Origin: Phymatolithon calcareum
Lineage: Eukaryota; Rhodophyta; Florideophyceae; Hapalidiales
Assembly: GCA_977006965.1 (NCBI GenBank)
Contig: OZ345380.1
Span: 868,001 to 932,000, forward strand
Length of the DNA stretch: 64,000 bases
Direction: 5' to 3'
Shown piece by piece: positions 11,458 to 22,501 of this stretch (its first letter is position 1; the number at the start of each line of letters is the position of its first letter). The notes beneath the pieces are model-generated. The model saw only the letters and a list, made by a program, of their open reading frames with translations, did no database searches and was not told where the DNA came from. A program made the position numbers and the translations under genes.

Positions 11458-12653
11458 ATGCATCCTGAGAGCCGCTCTTCTGCGCTTCCTTTCTTGCCCC
11501 GCGGCGTCTCCCGAAACCCAGAAAATGTGTTACCCACCGTTTCAGTGTCCGGAAATCCATTATCTAGTCTGCAGTTGATCTCTAATGATGCGCTATCAGC
11601 AGCTCCAACTCCATTGCCTTTCATCATTGCTACTACAGCACGTGCTGGTGCAAACATCGCAGCGTCCTTTTCTGGACCAACAAAAGGACTTTTGCATAAT
11701 ATGGACGTCCACAAAGAGCTGCACGAGATGAAAAAATCACTTGGTGAAATTCATACGCGCATGTTGCTTATGACAGGAGATCTTGCCGCCTACCAGTCAG
11801 TAGCAAAAGCCGCGAAGACATCGTCAGAGGAAAGCACGGTGTTTTTCGAGAAGAGTTCACTTTCTCGCACTCGTTTGTTCGCGCGACTAGGAGCTGTTAA
11901 GTCATGGAAAGAAGGAAGCTCTGAGTTAGGCCGAAACCTTCGAGGAATTTGTGCTGCAGATACTGTAAAACAGGTGACACTGCGATCACAGACCACTGAC
12001 TACACAGTTTACGATTTTCAGCTCTTCGTTTCAGACCTTCTGAAAAAGGGTTCTGTGAGTTGCAGAGTGCTTCCGTCTGCATATTACGTTGCGTTTCCCT
12101 CGGTGGCACGCACAGCACTCTTGGAAATAATATTCCCTTCATAATTGGACATGTTTGAAGCATTGGGTATTGACACGCTGCAGCGAGAAGAAGGACTGTA
12201 CAAGACGCGAAGAACCTCGGCAAAATTACTGCCGGCATTGCAAATTTTAGGCGTCGATTACGTGCGAACAAGAGCGGATGGAAGGCAGGATCGTGCAATT
12301 TTTATTGGCTCAAGCTACCCCACAGTATACGATTCTGCTCAACTTCCAACGCTTTACCAAAGTCATCTGACATGGTCAGAGTAAATAGGGAAGAGGGATT
12401 TATTTACAAGAAGCAGGATATGACGTCTTTTCTATCCAGCGCAGTACAGTCATCTCGACTAGAAACATCCGGTGATGACGATGCTCTGCTCTTTACATCT
12501 GACATTAATAAGAAGTCGAAGGAGCGCCGTACATATTCCATTGTCCGGGAAAGGGTTCCCACGGTAGTAGCTCCTCAGAGAACAGTCCGCAGAAGGTACC
12601 CGGATTTATCAGATCTTACTTTCCAGCTGTCATTCTGCGAAGTAGAACTCTAA
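11458..12653 (+). pseudogene. Broken ORF of about 400 codons, possible transposon partner gene
   Basis: The frame opens at an ATG (11458) and runs to TAA at 12142-12144. It continues in the same frame without another stop to 12384, with a GIDTLQREEGLYKTRR segment and a VDYVRTRADGRQDRAIF segment, and the coding-like signal then moves to another frame (12372-12653). This looks like one protein broken by a nonsense change and a frameshift. I recognise no domain; residues 90-110 form a helix-like HKELHEMKKSLGEIHTRMLL. It lies head-to-head with the large transposase gene, 474 bp from its start. Many DDE elements carry a second, divergently or separately transcribed gene, so it may be that element's accessory gene; this is inference. 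Confidence 0.4.
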
Positions 12654-12875
12654 CAAGTACTGCGGAAGAAATATTTTGTACACGCCTTGGAAGAGAAAAG
12701 ATATCTTTGAAGCACATGGTTGTCTCCCCGCCGGTTCAGATTACTAAAATATCCTAGAATCAGTAGAACAATAGGCTTTCCCAATGCCAAGAAAAGCAAA
12801 AAAACACATTCAATTTAATATTCCTTACGTTAATGCCGAAACTGCGAGCAATGCCGTCTACGTGCGGGTCGGGTC

Positions 12876-13073
12876 CTAATACATTGTGTCTTCCACGTCA
12901 TGAGACGATGTATCGACCTCAGATCGAGACCTGCTGCCCCAAAGTCGGTCCTCGTCTTCCTTCTCCTTCATCTTCTCTTTGTAGGTTTCCCAGTCCATAA
13001 AAAACTTCGCATCCCATAGCTTCTCCCTCCGTCCTTTGTCCTTACCGCACCCTGCAACCTTTTTTTCCATCAT
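12876..13073 (-). CDS. Small charged ORF, probably the 3' part of the next gene
   Basis: A 65-codon frame starting MMEKKVAGCGKDKGRR, rich in Lys, Glu and Asp with an MDWETYKEKMKEKEDED helix. Its start overlaps the stop of the upstream frame (ATGATGG), so it is either a separate small protein or the continuation of 13070-14074 after a frame change. No homology recognised. Confidence 0.35.
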   Translation of the reverse strand: MMEKKVAGCGKDKGRREKLWDAKFFMDWETYKEKMKEKEDEDRLWGSRSRSEVDTSSHDVEDTMY

Positions 13074-14074
13074 TGCGCGGTTACCTCGTCAACGCTTTTC
13101 TTGAAAAGATGCGAAACATTCTTAAGGGCACAACTCTCCACCTCTGAAAGACGCAGGCCAACAGAACGCAATAGAAGTCCCCGCAGCGTGATGGCCACGA
13201 CGTGGATAGCCAAGAAAGAATACTTCGAAGCGCATAGAATGTACGTAGGATCCCCAACTTTGAACATGTCGGCGAAGACTGACGCGGCGACACGGTGAAG
13301 CTGTACGTTTTCAGTCACATGCCAAAACATATCTCCGTCTGTATATCCGTCGTTACCCCGGTATTGTGTCTCAGATGCGGCAAACAGCGCCTGTGTGGCG
13401 CCATTCGGGCTCGCGTCTGTAGCACCAGGCCGGCAATGAGTGCTGTTGGGGGCTTGGACTTCTGCGTGTGATACCGGCCGCAACACCTTGGCGTAATACT
13501 CTAGAGTCACTGTGAGTCTCGGAAATCGTCGTGCAAAGTCTCCCAACGCGTTGAAGTTTTCGTCATCCGCAGCTCCGTATTCCATAGCGCCGAAATGCGT
13601 TTTTGCCCTCACCGCACGCATAGTCTCTGCAGAGGCCTCAGGCACGGCCCATTCGTCCGGACATGATTCAGGAGAGTCCTGTAAAAAGCTGAGATGGGGA
13701 CCATTATGATCATAACCCAAATCGCTTGCTTTTTCCACCGTTCCGATCTCCCTAATTTTTTCCACAAGAAAGAGAAGATCAGCAAACAATCGCACCCTTG
13801 CTTCGGTTCGTCCATCTGTTAGCATTCCCATGACAAGTGCCCTTATTTTTTTCACGGCACACACAGACTTTCCATCGTTTAGTTTTCGACGTTTTGAGGC
13901 ACGATTTCCGTCTTCAGCCCTCATCTCCATGTGGTCAAACACCATGCTCACTATAACTGACGCAGATGAATGAGGATATAAGCCGGCAAGCCACGGCGGT
14001 ACGACGTTTGTGCTTCTTGTCGTCGCCTGATTTACACCTTCCTGATGCTCATGAGCTGTATTCAACCTCGCCAT
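13070..14074 (-). CDS. Hypothetical protein, 334 residues
   Basis: An intact ATG-initiated frame with protein-like composition: a basic segment (ASKRRKLNDGKSV, residues 58-70) that could act as a nuclear localisation signal, then helical stretches (VRLFADLLFLVEKIREIG) and a C-terminal half rich in hydrophobic helices. No known domain is recognised. It follows another minus-strand frame (14234-14881), so the two may be exons of one gene. Its neighbours on both sides are transposons, so an origin as an element-encoded accessory protein cannot be excluded. Confidence 0.45.
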   Translation of the reverse strand: MARLNTAHEHQEGVNQATTRSTNVVPPWLAGLYPHSSASVIVSMVFDHMEMRAEDGNRASKRRKLNDGKSVCAVKKIRALVMGMLTDGRTEARVRLFADLLFLVEKIREIGTVEKASDLGYDHNGPHLSFLQDSPESCPDEWAVPEASAETMRAVRAKTHFGAMEYGAADDENFNALGDFARRFPRLTVTLEYYAKVLRPVSHAEVQAPNSTHCRPGATDASPNGATQALFAASETQYRGNDGYTDGDMFWHVTENVQLHRVAASVFADMFKVGDPTYILCASKYSFLAIHVVAITLRGLLLRSVGLRLSEVESCALKNVSHLFKKSVDEVTAQ

Positions 14075-14233
14075 CTGTTCGTACCCATAAGTAAGAATTG
14101 AACATACGGAATTTCTGACGGTGAAAGATCAGAGCTTCGCGGCGTCTGTTTTGTACTTCTCCTTCGTCTCCCCAGACCCGACGGCGAACATAATAGTGGA
14201 CAATCCCGATGCGGGGGATAGAATTGGAGCGTG

Positions 14234-14881
14234 CTATGCCATTCCTGCCCTCGTCTCGTCATCGATCCAGCCGCGCGCCTCTTCCCTAGACATCGAAAAG
14301 CTGACAGCGGTCACGAGAAGAGTCCATTGCAAAGTAGGTACAAGTATTTTGTCGCTTGTCGTAATCTCTTTAAGATTTGGTACTTCTTGCTTAGACTTTC
14401 CAGAAAGATAGCTTTCATTCAAACCAGTACTTGGGGGGATTACACGCAGGGGCACCAGTGTCCTCAATTGCTTCACGGTCCCTTCTGACCTTCTCAGGAA
14501 TTCTCGATCCATTCGTTGCTCGTACGATATAAGTCGGGCATCTACGGCACTCAGAATTTGCTTTTTAACCTCCGCCAAAGCAAGCAGAATTTGTCCCGCC
14601 TCTCCACTGAGCTGTAAATTGCGAAGCGAAGCGATGTCTTCCTGGTTACCTGCAGGATCTCGCGAGGGTTCTCTGGAGGACCCTAGATGTCCTGCGAGAC
14701 CAGCCGTAAGTAAAGATGCCGCGTTCAGACCATCCATTCTCGCGTTCTGTCCATCTGTTCTTAGTCTTCTCCTTTCCCAGCTGCCGTCGGATGTAGCCGC
14801 CATGTTCAAGGGAACAGCGCCCATGTTCAGATTTCTCGTGTTCTTATCCGTGGCGTTGGAGTCGGATAGGTCTCGGAACAT
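14234..14881 (-). CDS. Hypothetical protein, 215 residues
   Basis: ATG-initiated frame with a low-complexity N-terminus and a helical middle (GEAGQILLALAEVKKQILSA, about residues 90-110) with heptad-like spacing. It is followed 160 bp later by the 334-residue frame in the same direction; the gap contains no obvious splice pair. No family recognised. Confidence 0.4.
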   Translation of the reverse strand: MFRDLSDSNATDKNTRNLNMGAVPLNMAATSDGSWERRRLRTDGQNARMDGLNAASLLTAGLAGHLGSSREPSRDPAGNQEDIASLRNLQLSGEAGQILLALAEVKKQILSAVDARLISYEQRMDREFLRRSEGTVKQLRTLVPLRVIPPSTGLNESYLSGKSKQEVPNLKEITTSDKILVPTLQWTLLVTAVSFSMSREEARGWIDDETRAGMA

Positions 14882-15142
14882 GACGGGTTGCTTTCAATGA
14901 CCGCTCGAGGTCGCTTTGCTGACGAATGGATCTGCCGGTAAAGCCAGACTTGCGGAGGATTAATGACTTGCTGCAGTGCCACAGAGTCCGCGAGGCTCAC
15001 GTGGCAAAAGGCTCTAGAGCTCCAACTGGACAGATGGACAAGTGAACTATTACTTCCTTTCTATCTGAGACATGCAGTACTATATATTCACAAGTAGAAC
15101 CCTTTTTGAAAAGCGATAGCCCTTGCATATAAAGTTACATAT

Positions 15143-15178
15143 ATATGAGTTAAAGCCCAGCTGGGCTTTAACTCATAT
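15143..15178. repeat. Perfect loopless palindrome, 18-bp arms
   Basis: ATATGAGTTAAAGCCCAG (15143-15160) is directly followed by its exact reverse complement (15161-15178). There is no gene within 250 bp on either side. It is of the same kind as the palindromes at 4345, 36112, 40396 and 59053, but the arm sequences are unrelated. Confidence 0.9.
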
Positions 15179-16565
15179 TGCAGCTATTCAATTTAGAAAA
15201 TAAAACTTTGCCCTAAACTAATTTTGTTTCAAACAGTGACGTCCCGGGCACCGTACAGTAATTTGACTGCGACGAAGCCCGAGCGTCGTCGTACTGCTGG
15301 CTCAATTGCTTTAATAGCCGGAGCTGAACATGTAAATGTTCAGCCGCGGAGAGCAACCACAACTGACCTCTCAGCCAAACACCTCCACCACGACTCGGAT
15401 GGAACATACGGAGCGCCATTAGCTTCTTGTGGCCAGCCGGTCAGAATTTAATTGCACATCATTTCTTTCTCTGTCTAGGTTTTTTTTTCGACGAGTACTG
15501 CGGCCGGTCTGCAATTCATGTAAGTATCTCGTTGATGGATCCTGGAGCGCCTTGCGTTCGCGCCTTACTTGATACATTGCCAAATTGAGTCTTCAATGGT
15601 CCAGTTCTATTGGTGCGTGTTTACAATTCTGGTGACGAATCAATGCTGATTCAAGTCTGACATGTTATTTTGTAATACTCTCCTCCTTTTTATCGCACAG
15701 GGACTACGAAGACAACCGAAAGTCATTGTGAGTTGGCTAGCACTATTTCATCTTCTCAAATCGATCAAAGACATACTCAATATCGATCTGACGTCGCCCC
15801 TTCGTTGTTTTCCTTGTTACAGAATCTGTCCATGAGGTTGTGCTATCGACACGGATCTTTTATACTTAGTTCTTGACTAGTTCTCAATTTTATCTTGCTG
15901 TGACTTTGAATTTAGCTCTTTCCCCTTATTCATTCCGTGTACACCACCCTTAATTTCCTGTCGTGAGTAGTAATTTTCCTTTTCATGCAAATACGTTTTT
16001 TGTGGTGATTGTTCTCCGAAACACCAGCTCTGTAAAATATAAGGTTCATGAGCAACAATCATTTCTGATATTCTTGAAACTGCGAAGCGCAATGCACCAC
16101 ACTACTGCAGTAGCGCGCACAATTCGCGTTGTCGTCACAGCAACCTACTACCCTCACGACAGTGCAGTACTCAACGGGCACTTCAGAGCCTTGCCAGATG
16201 GTGTGCAATACTCAATTTTAGATGCATTTCGTGCTACCCACGAGACAATAGTACTGTGATTTTTCAATGCGGAGTTACAACTTCAGCAGGTGCACCATTC
16301 GTATATTATATATTCAATAATAATAGCAGTTAACGTAATCGACGATCATCTGGACACACAATTGACTTCATATAGGATGATTTTAATTGGAGTATTCAGT
16401 TGATATGGAAAATTGTATATTTCGGCACCGGTTACGCCCCCAGTGCTGGTTAATGTATCACACTACCGATTAATCGGCCGTTGCATTTTGTTCCCCAGTT
16501 TGTAATGAATTCGGTGTAAATTTATGTAGGAATTCTCTGTCAGCCAGATTAATCTGGCTCTGCAT
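15179..16565. other. Gene-free spacer
   Basis: No supported gene. It contains an 18-bp perfect palindrome (AGCCAGATT at 16542-16550 and its complement at 16551-16559). The short frames at 15224-15451 and 15963-16259 show no domain and were not called. Confidence 0.45.
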
Positions 16566-16862
16566 AAGTATACGTTATCACCTGGTTACTGGAGGTGCGG
16601 GGCTCAGATATCGCAATACCTAGTCCCAAAGGGTTGATATCCGGCCCGAGTGGGCCGAAGGCCCCGATGGACTAGATATTGCGATGTCTGAGACCCAAAC
16701 CGACACTACACCAGGTGATTACATGCTTATCACACGGTGTGTAACCAGATTTGGTGGCAGTTGTTACTATAAAAGAAACAAACCAACACTACACCAGGTG
16801 ATTATATGCTTATCACACGGTGTATAACCTGATTTGGAGGCAGTAGCTACTATGAAAGGAAA
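16566..16862. repeat. Nested inverted repeat plus 83-bp tandem duplication
   Basis: Arms at 16599-16626 and 16669-16696 are inverted copies with 3 differences in 28, enclosing a GC hairpin (GGCCC/GGGCC). An outer pair (TAAG...ATCACCTGGT near 16566-16587 and ACCAGGTGAT...CTTA near 16711-16730) extends the symmetry. The right side is then tandemly duplicated: 16697-16779 and 16780-16862 are copies of an 83-bp unit, each with its own imperfect inverted repeat (ACACCAGGTGAT / ATCACACGGTGT). This is not coding. It resembles a small foldback element or a structured regulatory region. Confidence 0.7.
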
Positions 16863-17620
16863 CATCATCTGGGAAATTTTGGGGGTTCCAATGGCACGGG
16901 ACACACGTGCCATCGGTGGCTCGGCCCTGGTGCCGTCGCAGTACTTCGTTACTAGCAAGGTACGTGCATCTGGTACGTGCCGATGGCACTGCGCCGTGTC
17001 ACATGTAGCGCGACGTGTGGAGCCAATTAAAACCAAGCGCGCATCGTCTACTTCACAGTGACAGTGACTCTTGTCACACATGCTAGAAATAATAGGGTTT
17101 CAGAAACTTTTCAAATATTTTATTTATTTTCACGAAATCTAGATCTTTCCCATGAAACAATTGCGGCGACTACGCTTTCCGCTCTGACGAAGCCATGGTT
17201 CGACAAATTGTAAGTCAGTCTGCTTGCCTCGAAGAGTTGCGATGCTCATCGAAGGGTGCAGTGCGAGTGCACGAGTGCAGTAGACACCAATTGGTCAATG
17301 GCCATATGGACACGCGAAGACACGTCAATGGACACTGTCTGTTTTAGCTGCAGGGTGAAGAGACACCACGCCGGGGAAGCACAGCAACATTTGGCCCAAA
17401 AAACCAATTGTCAGGCCAAAATTCTGCCGTGCTCCCCCACTGCAGGACTCGCCAGTGACGGGCGCATACGAGTCGCATACATAGCGACGCAAGTTCCTGC
17501 GCTCCTGGCCGTTCGCGTCTGAGCTGTATCTGCTTTGCACTGGGCCACAGCGGTCTAGATATATCGACGCGAGCTTGCAAAAGAGCGAGAAGAAAAACGA
17601 CGGCGGCGCCATCCACGCAG

Positions 17621-17628
17621 TATAAAAG
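17621..17628 (+). promoter_or_regulatory. TATA-box-like sequence without an obvious gene
   Basis: TATAAAAG in a GC-richer context, followed about 30 bp later by a pyrimidine-rich stretch (AATTCCTTCCTCCTCAG) that could be an initiator region. Downstream only a 34-codon frame (17772) follows. It may belong to an old LTR or a lost gene. Confidence 0.35.
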
Positions 17629-18161
17629 GCCCATTCACCTGCGAGCACTCAATTCCTTCCTCCTCAGGGCTTTTTTTTCAACCCACCGACTTTCTCATCT
17701 GCGATCACACAGAATTCCATTTTGCTTTCAATACAGGGCTTCTTTGCATATTGCCGAACGGAGACAGATTTATGCGTCGTATCCGGACCGGATCGGGAAT
17801 CAATTACTCATTGCCACTGACGGCGCTTAGTCATTTTCTCCAGTTTGTCGTTGTGGACGTTTTTGTGTTCCCCTAGATGAGTAGTAGATCATCTTAGGCA
17901 AAATATCTTTTGTATTGTTTAATTTGTTACGTCGTCTTTTCTCGTGTTATTTTGCAAAGATGGTGGAGTGATTGTTTTAATGAAAGTATTTTTTCTTTGT
18001 CAAAGTGCCAATGCACCCTATGGTTGTCGTCCAGAGTCATTTGTACATAATTACACTGCTGTAGTATCCACTGGCGCGGGTCTAATGCCCAGATGCTAAT
18101 GACGCCGTTGTACTTTCTGCCTTTTTCCTGGTGATGACTTCTATTCTCGAATTGCACATGA

Positions 18162-20548
18162 TCACATGCGCTCAGTGTGGGTGCACTTTCGCTGCAAAAT
18201 AACTAAACGCAGTATTTTGACGGGTTGAGCAGCGTGAAAAAGCACTTCTCCGGTAAAATGGAAACTATGCTGTACGCGTCGAAAATCCCGGCAGGGACTG
18301 AACGGAAAATGGTTAATTTTAGAATCACCTTCATTACAAAGTGTCACAAGCGTCGTCATGTTTTTCTTAGGGAAAGACCCGAACTTCTTAATGTAGTCAC
18401 CAACAATTAAAATACTCTCCAACATTTCAGGTGCTATCCGTGAGCGTGTCGTGGATCTAACAAAGCCGGCTTGACTAAACACACGTTCTGAAGGCGTGGA
18501 CGTTGCCGTGGGGGTGAAAACAACCCGGGCAATTTTTGCCAAAGCGGGAAAGTCAGCTTCTCGTGATTTCCAGAATTCCAGCGGGCATTCGCCCGGCCTA
18601 CCACTACTTGTAACACGATAAGCATTGCACTCTTCCAGAAGAGCAGAAGTGGCAGAGTGGAGTTCGGCTTTCCCGTGCTCAGCACGGAGAAGGAAATGAA
18701 CATTTTGATCGCGTTGGTGCGTTCCAGGATTATGGGAGGCTGTTGTAGGACCACCACAATTCTTAAATAGCTCACATGCCACGGTGTACATTATTTGAAG
18801 GGCTTCTTCGTCAGAGACACTGTACGATGGCAATGTACTCATGTGTGACATTGTGCGGTAGCACGGCGTTAGTAATGATGCCACATGACAGCAATGTTCT
18901 GACATGCGGGAATTTGCGTCGTGATACACGCGCCGTTCTAAAATTAAGTTTTTCATGTCCAAAGCAAGAGAGTTTGAGGCAGTACCTGGCTGAGTAGCAG
19001 CCACAGTATTCGACAAATTGCTAATAAAAGAAGATAGAACGACGTCAACCAAGTGCATGGTGGGCGCAGATTCTACGCCGAGTAGAGCAGTCGCACTTTC
19101 CGCATCGGTAAGAGCATCCACGCATTTTTGCAGATTCGCCTTCTCGGCGGAAGAGGGCGAAACTGCAGACCTCAGAGATTTGAAGTTGAACTTGTCCGCG
19201 CACATCGATGAAATCGCATCCTCCACGTACATGCTTATTTTTAAGAATCGAACAAGCATATGTCGTGTAGAACCCCACCGCGTTTTAACGTCCAAGTGTA
19301 GTCGCAAAGGGATCTGTCCCTTCGCAATCTGAGCCTGCTGCAGATAAGATTTTCCAGTAGATGACCTTTTGAAAACCGGCAGGTTTCGCGGACACTATCG
19401 ACAATGTTGCGGATCAAAGATCTGTATAGCGCTTTCTTCACACTGGGCTGTATGGTGTGTGTAGCACAGGGATGCCTGTTGAACGTAACTTGTATTTTTT
19501 GGGAATGGCCCACAACCTCTGACGGCCGCACGTTTTCTTTTTCAAGCAACTTGTCAAGGAAGTTCATCAAATGTGAATTGTCAACCTCATGAACGGCATC
19601 TTCGTTACTACAAGCGGCTTCTTCATCCGAACATCTTCCGTCATCTGAATGGCTCATTTCTTGAAATTGTAGAACTTCGTTAGCGAGAGCATCAGCTTCT
19701 GTCCACTCAGAGGTTGACTTTGAGAACACATCAGTGTACATATCAGCTAGCAATCCCTCTTGAACTGCTGTCAACCTTACTTGTTTCTTCGCATTCCCAG
19801 CATTGTCCATGGAAAGAAAGACCAATTTGTTGACAATGCCATACTTTCGAGCAACAACGACCAAACATTTTGACAATGCTTCCGCTGTGTGGCTCCCACG
19901 CAGTTGAGAACACGCTAGCAGATGTGACCGACATTTCCAATCTGCATCAATGAACGATACTGTTAGTGAGCAATACCCATTGCCACTGTTGTCGGTCCAT
20001 GCATCTGTAGTGCCAGCTACAACCGCAATCTTCTCCAGCATCGATTTTAGGTGCTCTGTCGCTTTTTCATCCGCTTGATGCACTCTACGTTGAATAGTGA
20101 CTCGAGACACAGGGTGATACTTCGGAGCGATTTTTGCATCATTTCTTGAAAGCCAATATCTTCCACGATGGAAAATGGCCTAGCGTCTCGAGCTATCCAT
20201 GCTGCGCAAAGGTCAGGAAAGTGCAACTGCTTCGGTCCTTGCTTCGTGTTCTTCGTGTTCTCCATTTTTGTTCAACAGGTAATCCATTGGGCGCGCTATT
20301 TTCTGTACTGCTTTCGCTCTTTCGTCACTGTACAGCTTGCTTACATCCACAAAGGGGTGCACTGTTTCAAAATGTCGCAGAATGTTGGTCGGTCCCTTGC
20401 CGTGAACGATTTCCTTCTGGCTAATTTTGCAAGAGTACCGCTTGAGCGGCCTTTCGTCCTTGACGAGTACCCACGAGTAAACAGGATGCTTTGAGTTTCC
20501 AGTGTAGGCGAGCCATCCGTCAGCGGTGAGAAGTTTGGAATGCCTCAT
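18162..20548 (-). pseudogene. hAT transposase with BED finger, four frames
   Basis: Reading down from the ATG at 20548: a BED-type zinc finger (YSCKISQKE...GPTNILRHFETVHP), a DARPFSIVEDIGF segment, the first catalytic region TTDAWTDNSGNGY, the second MDNAGN, then HLDVKTRWGSTRHML, and the C-terminal dimerisation region PLEFWKSREADFPALAK with ATSTPSERVFSQAG. All are hallmarks of hAT transposases. The frame shifts near 20265, 20130 and 19365. At 20130 an A5 run would need to be A6 and at 19365 an A4 run would need to be A5 to restore continuity; near 20265 one base too many sits by an A5 run. Otherwise the protein is nearly complete (about 790 residues). No terminal inverted repeats or 8-bp target duplication were identified. 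Inactive as read. Confidence 0.85.
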
Positions 20549-20793
20549 GATTAGCAGTTGTCCCACGTTCAATAATCAGTGGTTCCGCGATATCAGCTTG
20601 CACATTCTACTCTCTCTTGTGTCATAGCAGTACACGCTCGTGTGTTGGACAGTTGTGTCACACGTTTACATTTTATCATAAGCCCTCGCGAGGGGTCCGA
20701 GAAAACTCGAGAAGGGAGGGCCTCTCCAGGAAAATGAGGCCCTCAGAGGGCTTTATTCGGGGCGGGGCCCGATCGGGTTGTTCATGTCTACTC

Positions 20794-21356
20794 ATGACAG
20801 AGCAAGATGACATCGTCAAGGACATTAACTCGCGAAAAAACGACGGCTCCATACGAAGAAATGTGCCATGCTTCGTGTATTCGTGTCCGCGTGAAAGTCG
20901 CTGCAAGAACAACCCGCCTGTTGTTTCTTTCCCTAAAGGATCAGGGTGGTCGACTCCGTTTTCGCACTTTCTGTCTTGCGTTGCGGCCGGGAATGAAGCA
21001 AAATTGGTGGAAATGTATCGCGCAAGCCGTAATCACGACAGCGACAGGGATTCGATGACACTTTATCCATGGCCGATATCTTCGAGAAACGCAAGCGCAG
21101 GCATGGGAAACATGGGCAGTCCTAAATGAACCTAGATTTTATTCTTGGCTCATCAGCCGAAATCGAACGCCTTTTTTCCCTTGCTGGTGCAATATTATCG
21201 GATAACAGGCAAAGCATCACGCCGTGGTTCTTTGAGTCACTATTGTTTTTGAAAGTAAACAGAAGTTACTACTATTTTCAAACAGTTGTTACTGCTATGT
21301 CCAATGTACGAAGTGCTCGAGTCGCGGAAAAGGTTGGGCAAGATGTAGAGCAGTAG
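20794..21356 (+). pseudogene. Second hAT family: zinc finger joined to C-terminus, core deleted
   Basis: The 5' frame (ATG 20794, stop 21129) carries a Cys-rich DNA-binding motif (YSCPRESRCKNNPPV ... FSHFLSC) that also occurs at 43430. The overlapping 3' frame (21126-21356) is a typical hAT C-terminal dimerisation region (AEIERLFSLAGAILSDNR, then FFESLLFLKVNRS). The several hundred residues of catalytic core that should lie between are missing, so this is an internal deletion derivative. It is distinct from the BED-finger hAT at 18.2-20.5 kb. Confidence 0.7.
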
Positions 21357-21618
21357 GTTCTGTTAGACTTGTGATAAAGTTTTCGGTTTTAAAGAGCTCC
21401 AATACCAATACGATATTTGCAGGAGAACATCTATTGCAGTACGTGTTGCAACTCAGCGAAACTTGCCAATACAATACCACCATGTTGCTCCCAAGGCCTG
21501 ATTCCACTTAAACGCACTCGGTCGTTCTCGCTAAAGGAAGGCAATGATTTGGTTTCGCCGTCAAATAGAAAGGATTTGGCATTTCGGTACAATTAAACGT
21601 ACACTCGGTTTCTACTGT

Positions 21619-22125
21619 CTACAAAAACTTGGGATCATAAGTTCTAGTCAAAAAGGAAAACTCGACCGCTTTATATTTTAGCCCACCGAAAGTTACTACG
21701 GATTTACGATCACCGCCGTCGTCTAGTTTCGTTTTTAGGTTTGTTTTTGGCTGCTTCGGCGTAAAGGTGACTTTGGCCGAGCGAACGTCACCGCTAACAA
21801 CCGATATTTCGGGTGCAGTAAACGTTAGCTCATTGTCGTCGCCGATCAACTCCAATTCGTACTTTCCAACCCGCAACATGGTTGACCTGTCTGATTCAAG
21901 ATCGATGATCGTGACCTGTATTCCGCCCTTGGAAATACGAATATCAGCACGGTCGTCAACGTCTTCTGGGACGTCGATAGTTAACTTTCCGTTGTTGGTT
22001 ATCTGAAAGACGATGACCGAAAGCATCAACAGAGGAAACGTGGCTAACGCGACAAGCAGGAAGTTTTTGTTCTTTTTTCTGGAAGACTTGGCAGCAGGGG
22101 TTGCGCCAATTCCATTTCTATCAAT
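21619..22125 (-). pseudogene. Fragment of a planctomycete-type membrane-anchored protein
   Basis: An open minus-strand frame begins just after TAA near 22126 and has no good start. It reads a basic stretch (KSSRKKNKN), one transmembrane helix (FLLVALATFPLLMLSVIVFQ), then TNNGKLTIDVPEDVDD, GGIQVTIIDLES and VGKYELELIGDDNELTFT. This arrangement (basic, membrane helix, T-N-G-x-L-x-I, then 'V-x-I-I-D' and 'G-x-Y-x-L-x-L') is typical of the juxtamembrane/extracytoplasmic part of planctomycete Ser/Thr kinase and WD-repeat proteins. The N-terminal kinase or other domain is absent. Planctomycetes live on red algae, so transfer of a gene fragment is plausible, as is an assembled contaminant; eukaryotic repeats on both sides favour transfer. 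Confidence 0.55.
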
Positions 22126-22279
22126 TTAATTGCAACTTTTCCCAATTCCACCCAAATTGGTTCTTCGAACTGTATTGCAATTCGATTTGGTCGCCCCTAA
22201 TACTGAGGATCTTAGTAGATGAACATTGGACCAGGGGAATGTTATCGGGGTGGGGGGCGATTAAAGCAGAATGTTTAGG

Positions 22280-22443
22280 GAATCAACGTACTCACCTCAT
22301 ATTCAGTACGTGGCCTTTGTTCTAATAATACCCAGAATACGTAGATGAACATAAGACAGAGCACATTAATCGGATGCAAGAATCAACGTACTCACCTTAT
22401 GTTCAGTCCGTGGTCTTTGTTCTGGTAATACCAAGAGTACGTT
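22280..22443. repeat. Pair of diverged 64-bp direct repeats
   Basis: GAATCAACGTACTCACCT starts at 22280 and again at 22380, each followed by a related stretch ending AGTACGT/ATACGT. The period is exactly 100 bp. A GTAGATGAACAT motif also recurs (about 22214 and 22341). No coding content is seen. It lies immediately left of the piggyBac-like element. Confidence 0.65.
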
Positions 22444-22501
22444 CTGTATGCCATCAAAACATCTATGACACTTGGGCCATGGCTACTTCTTGCTATGTTA
22501 A

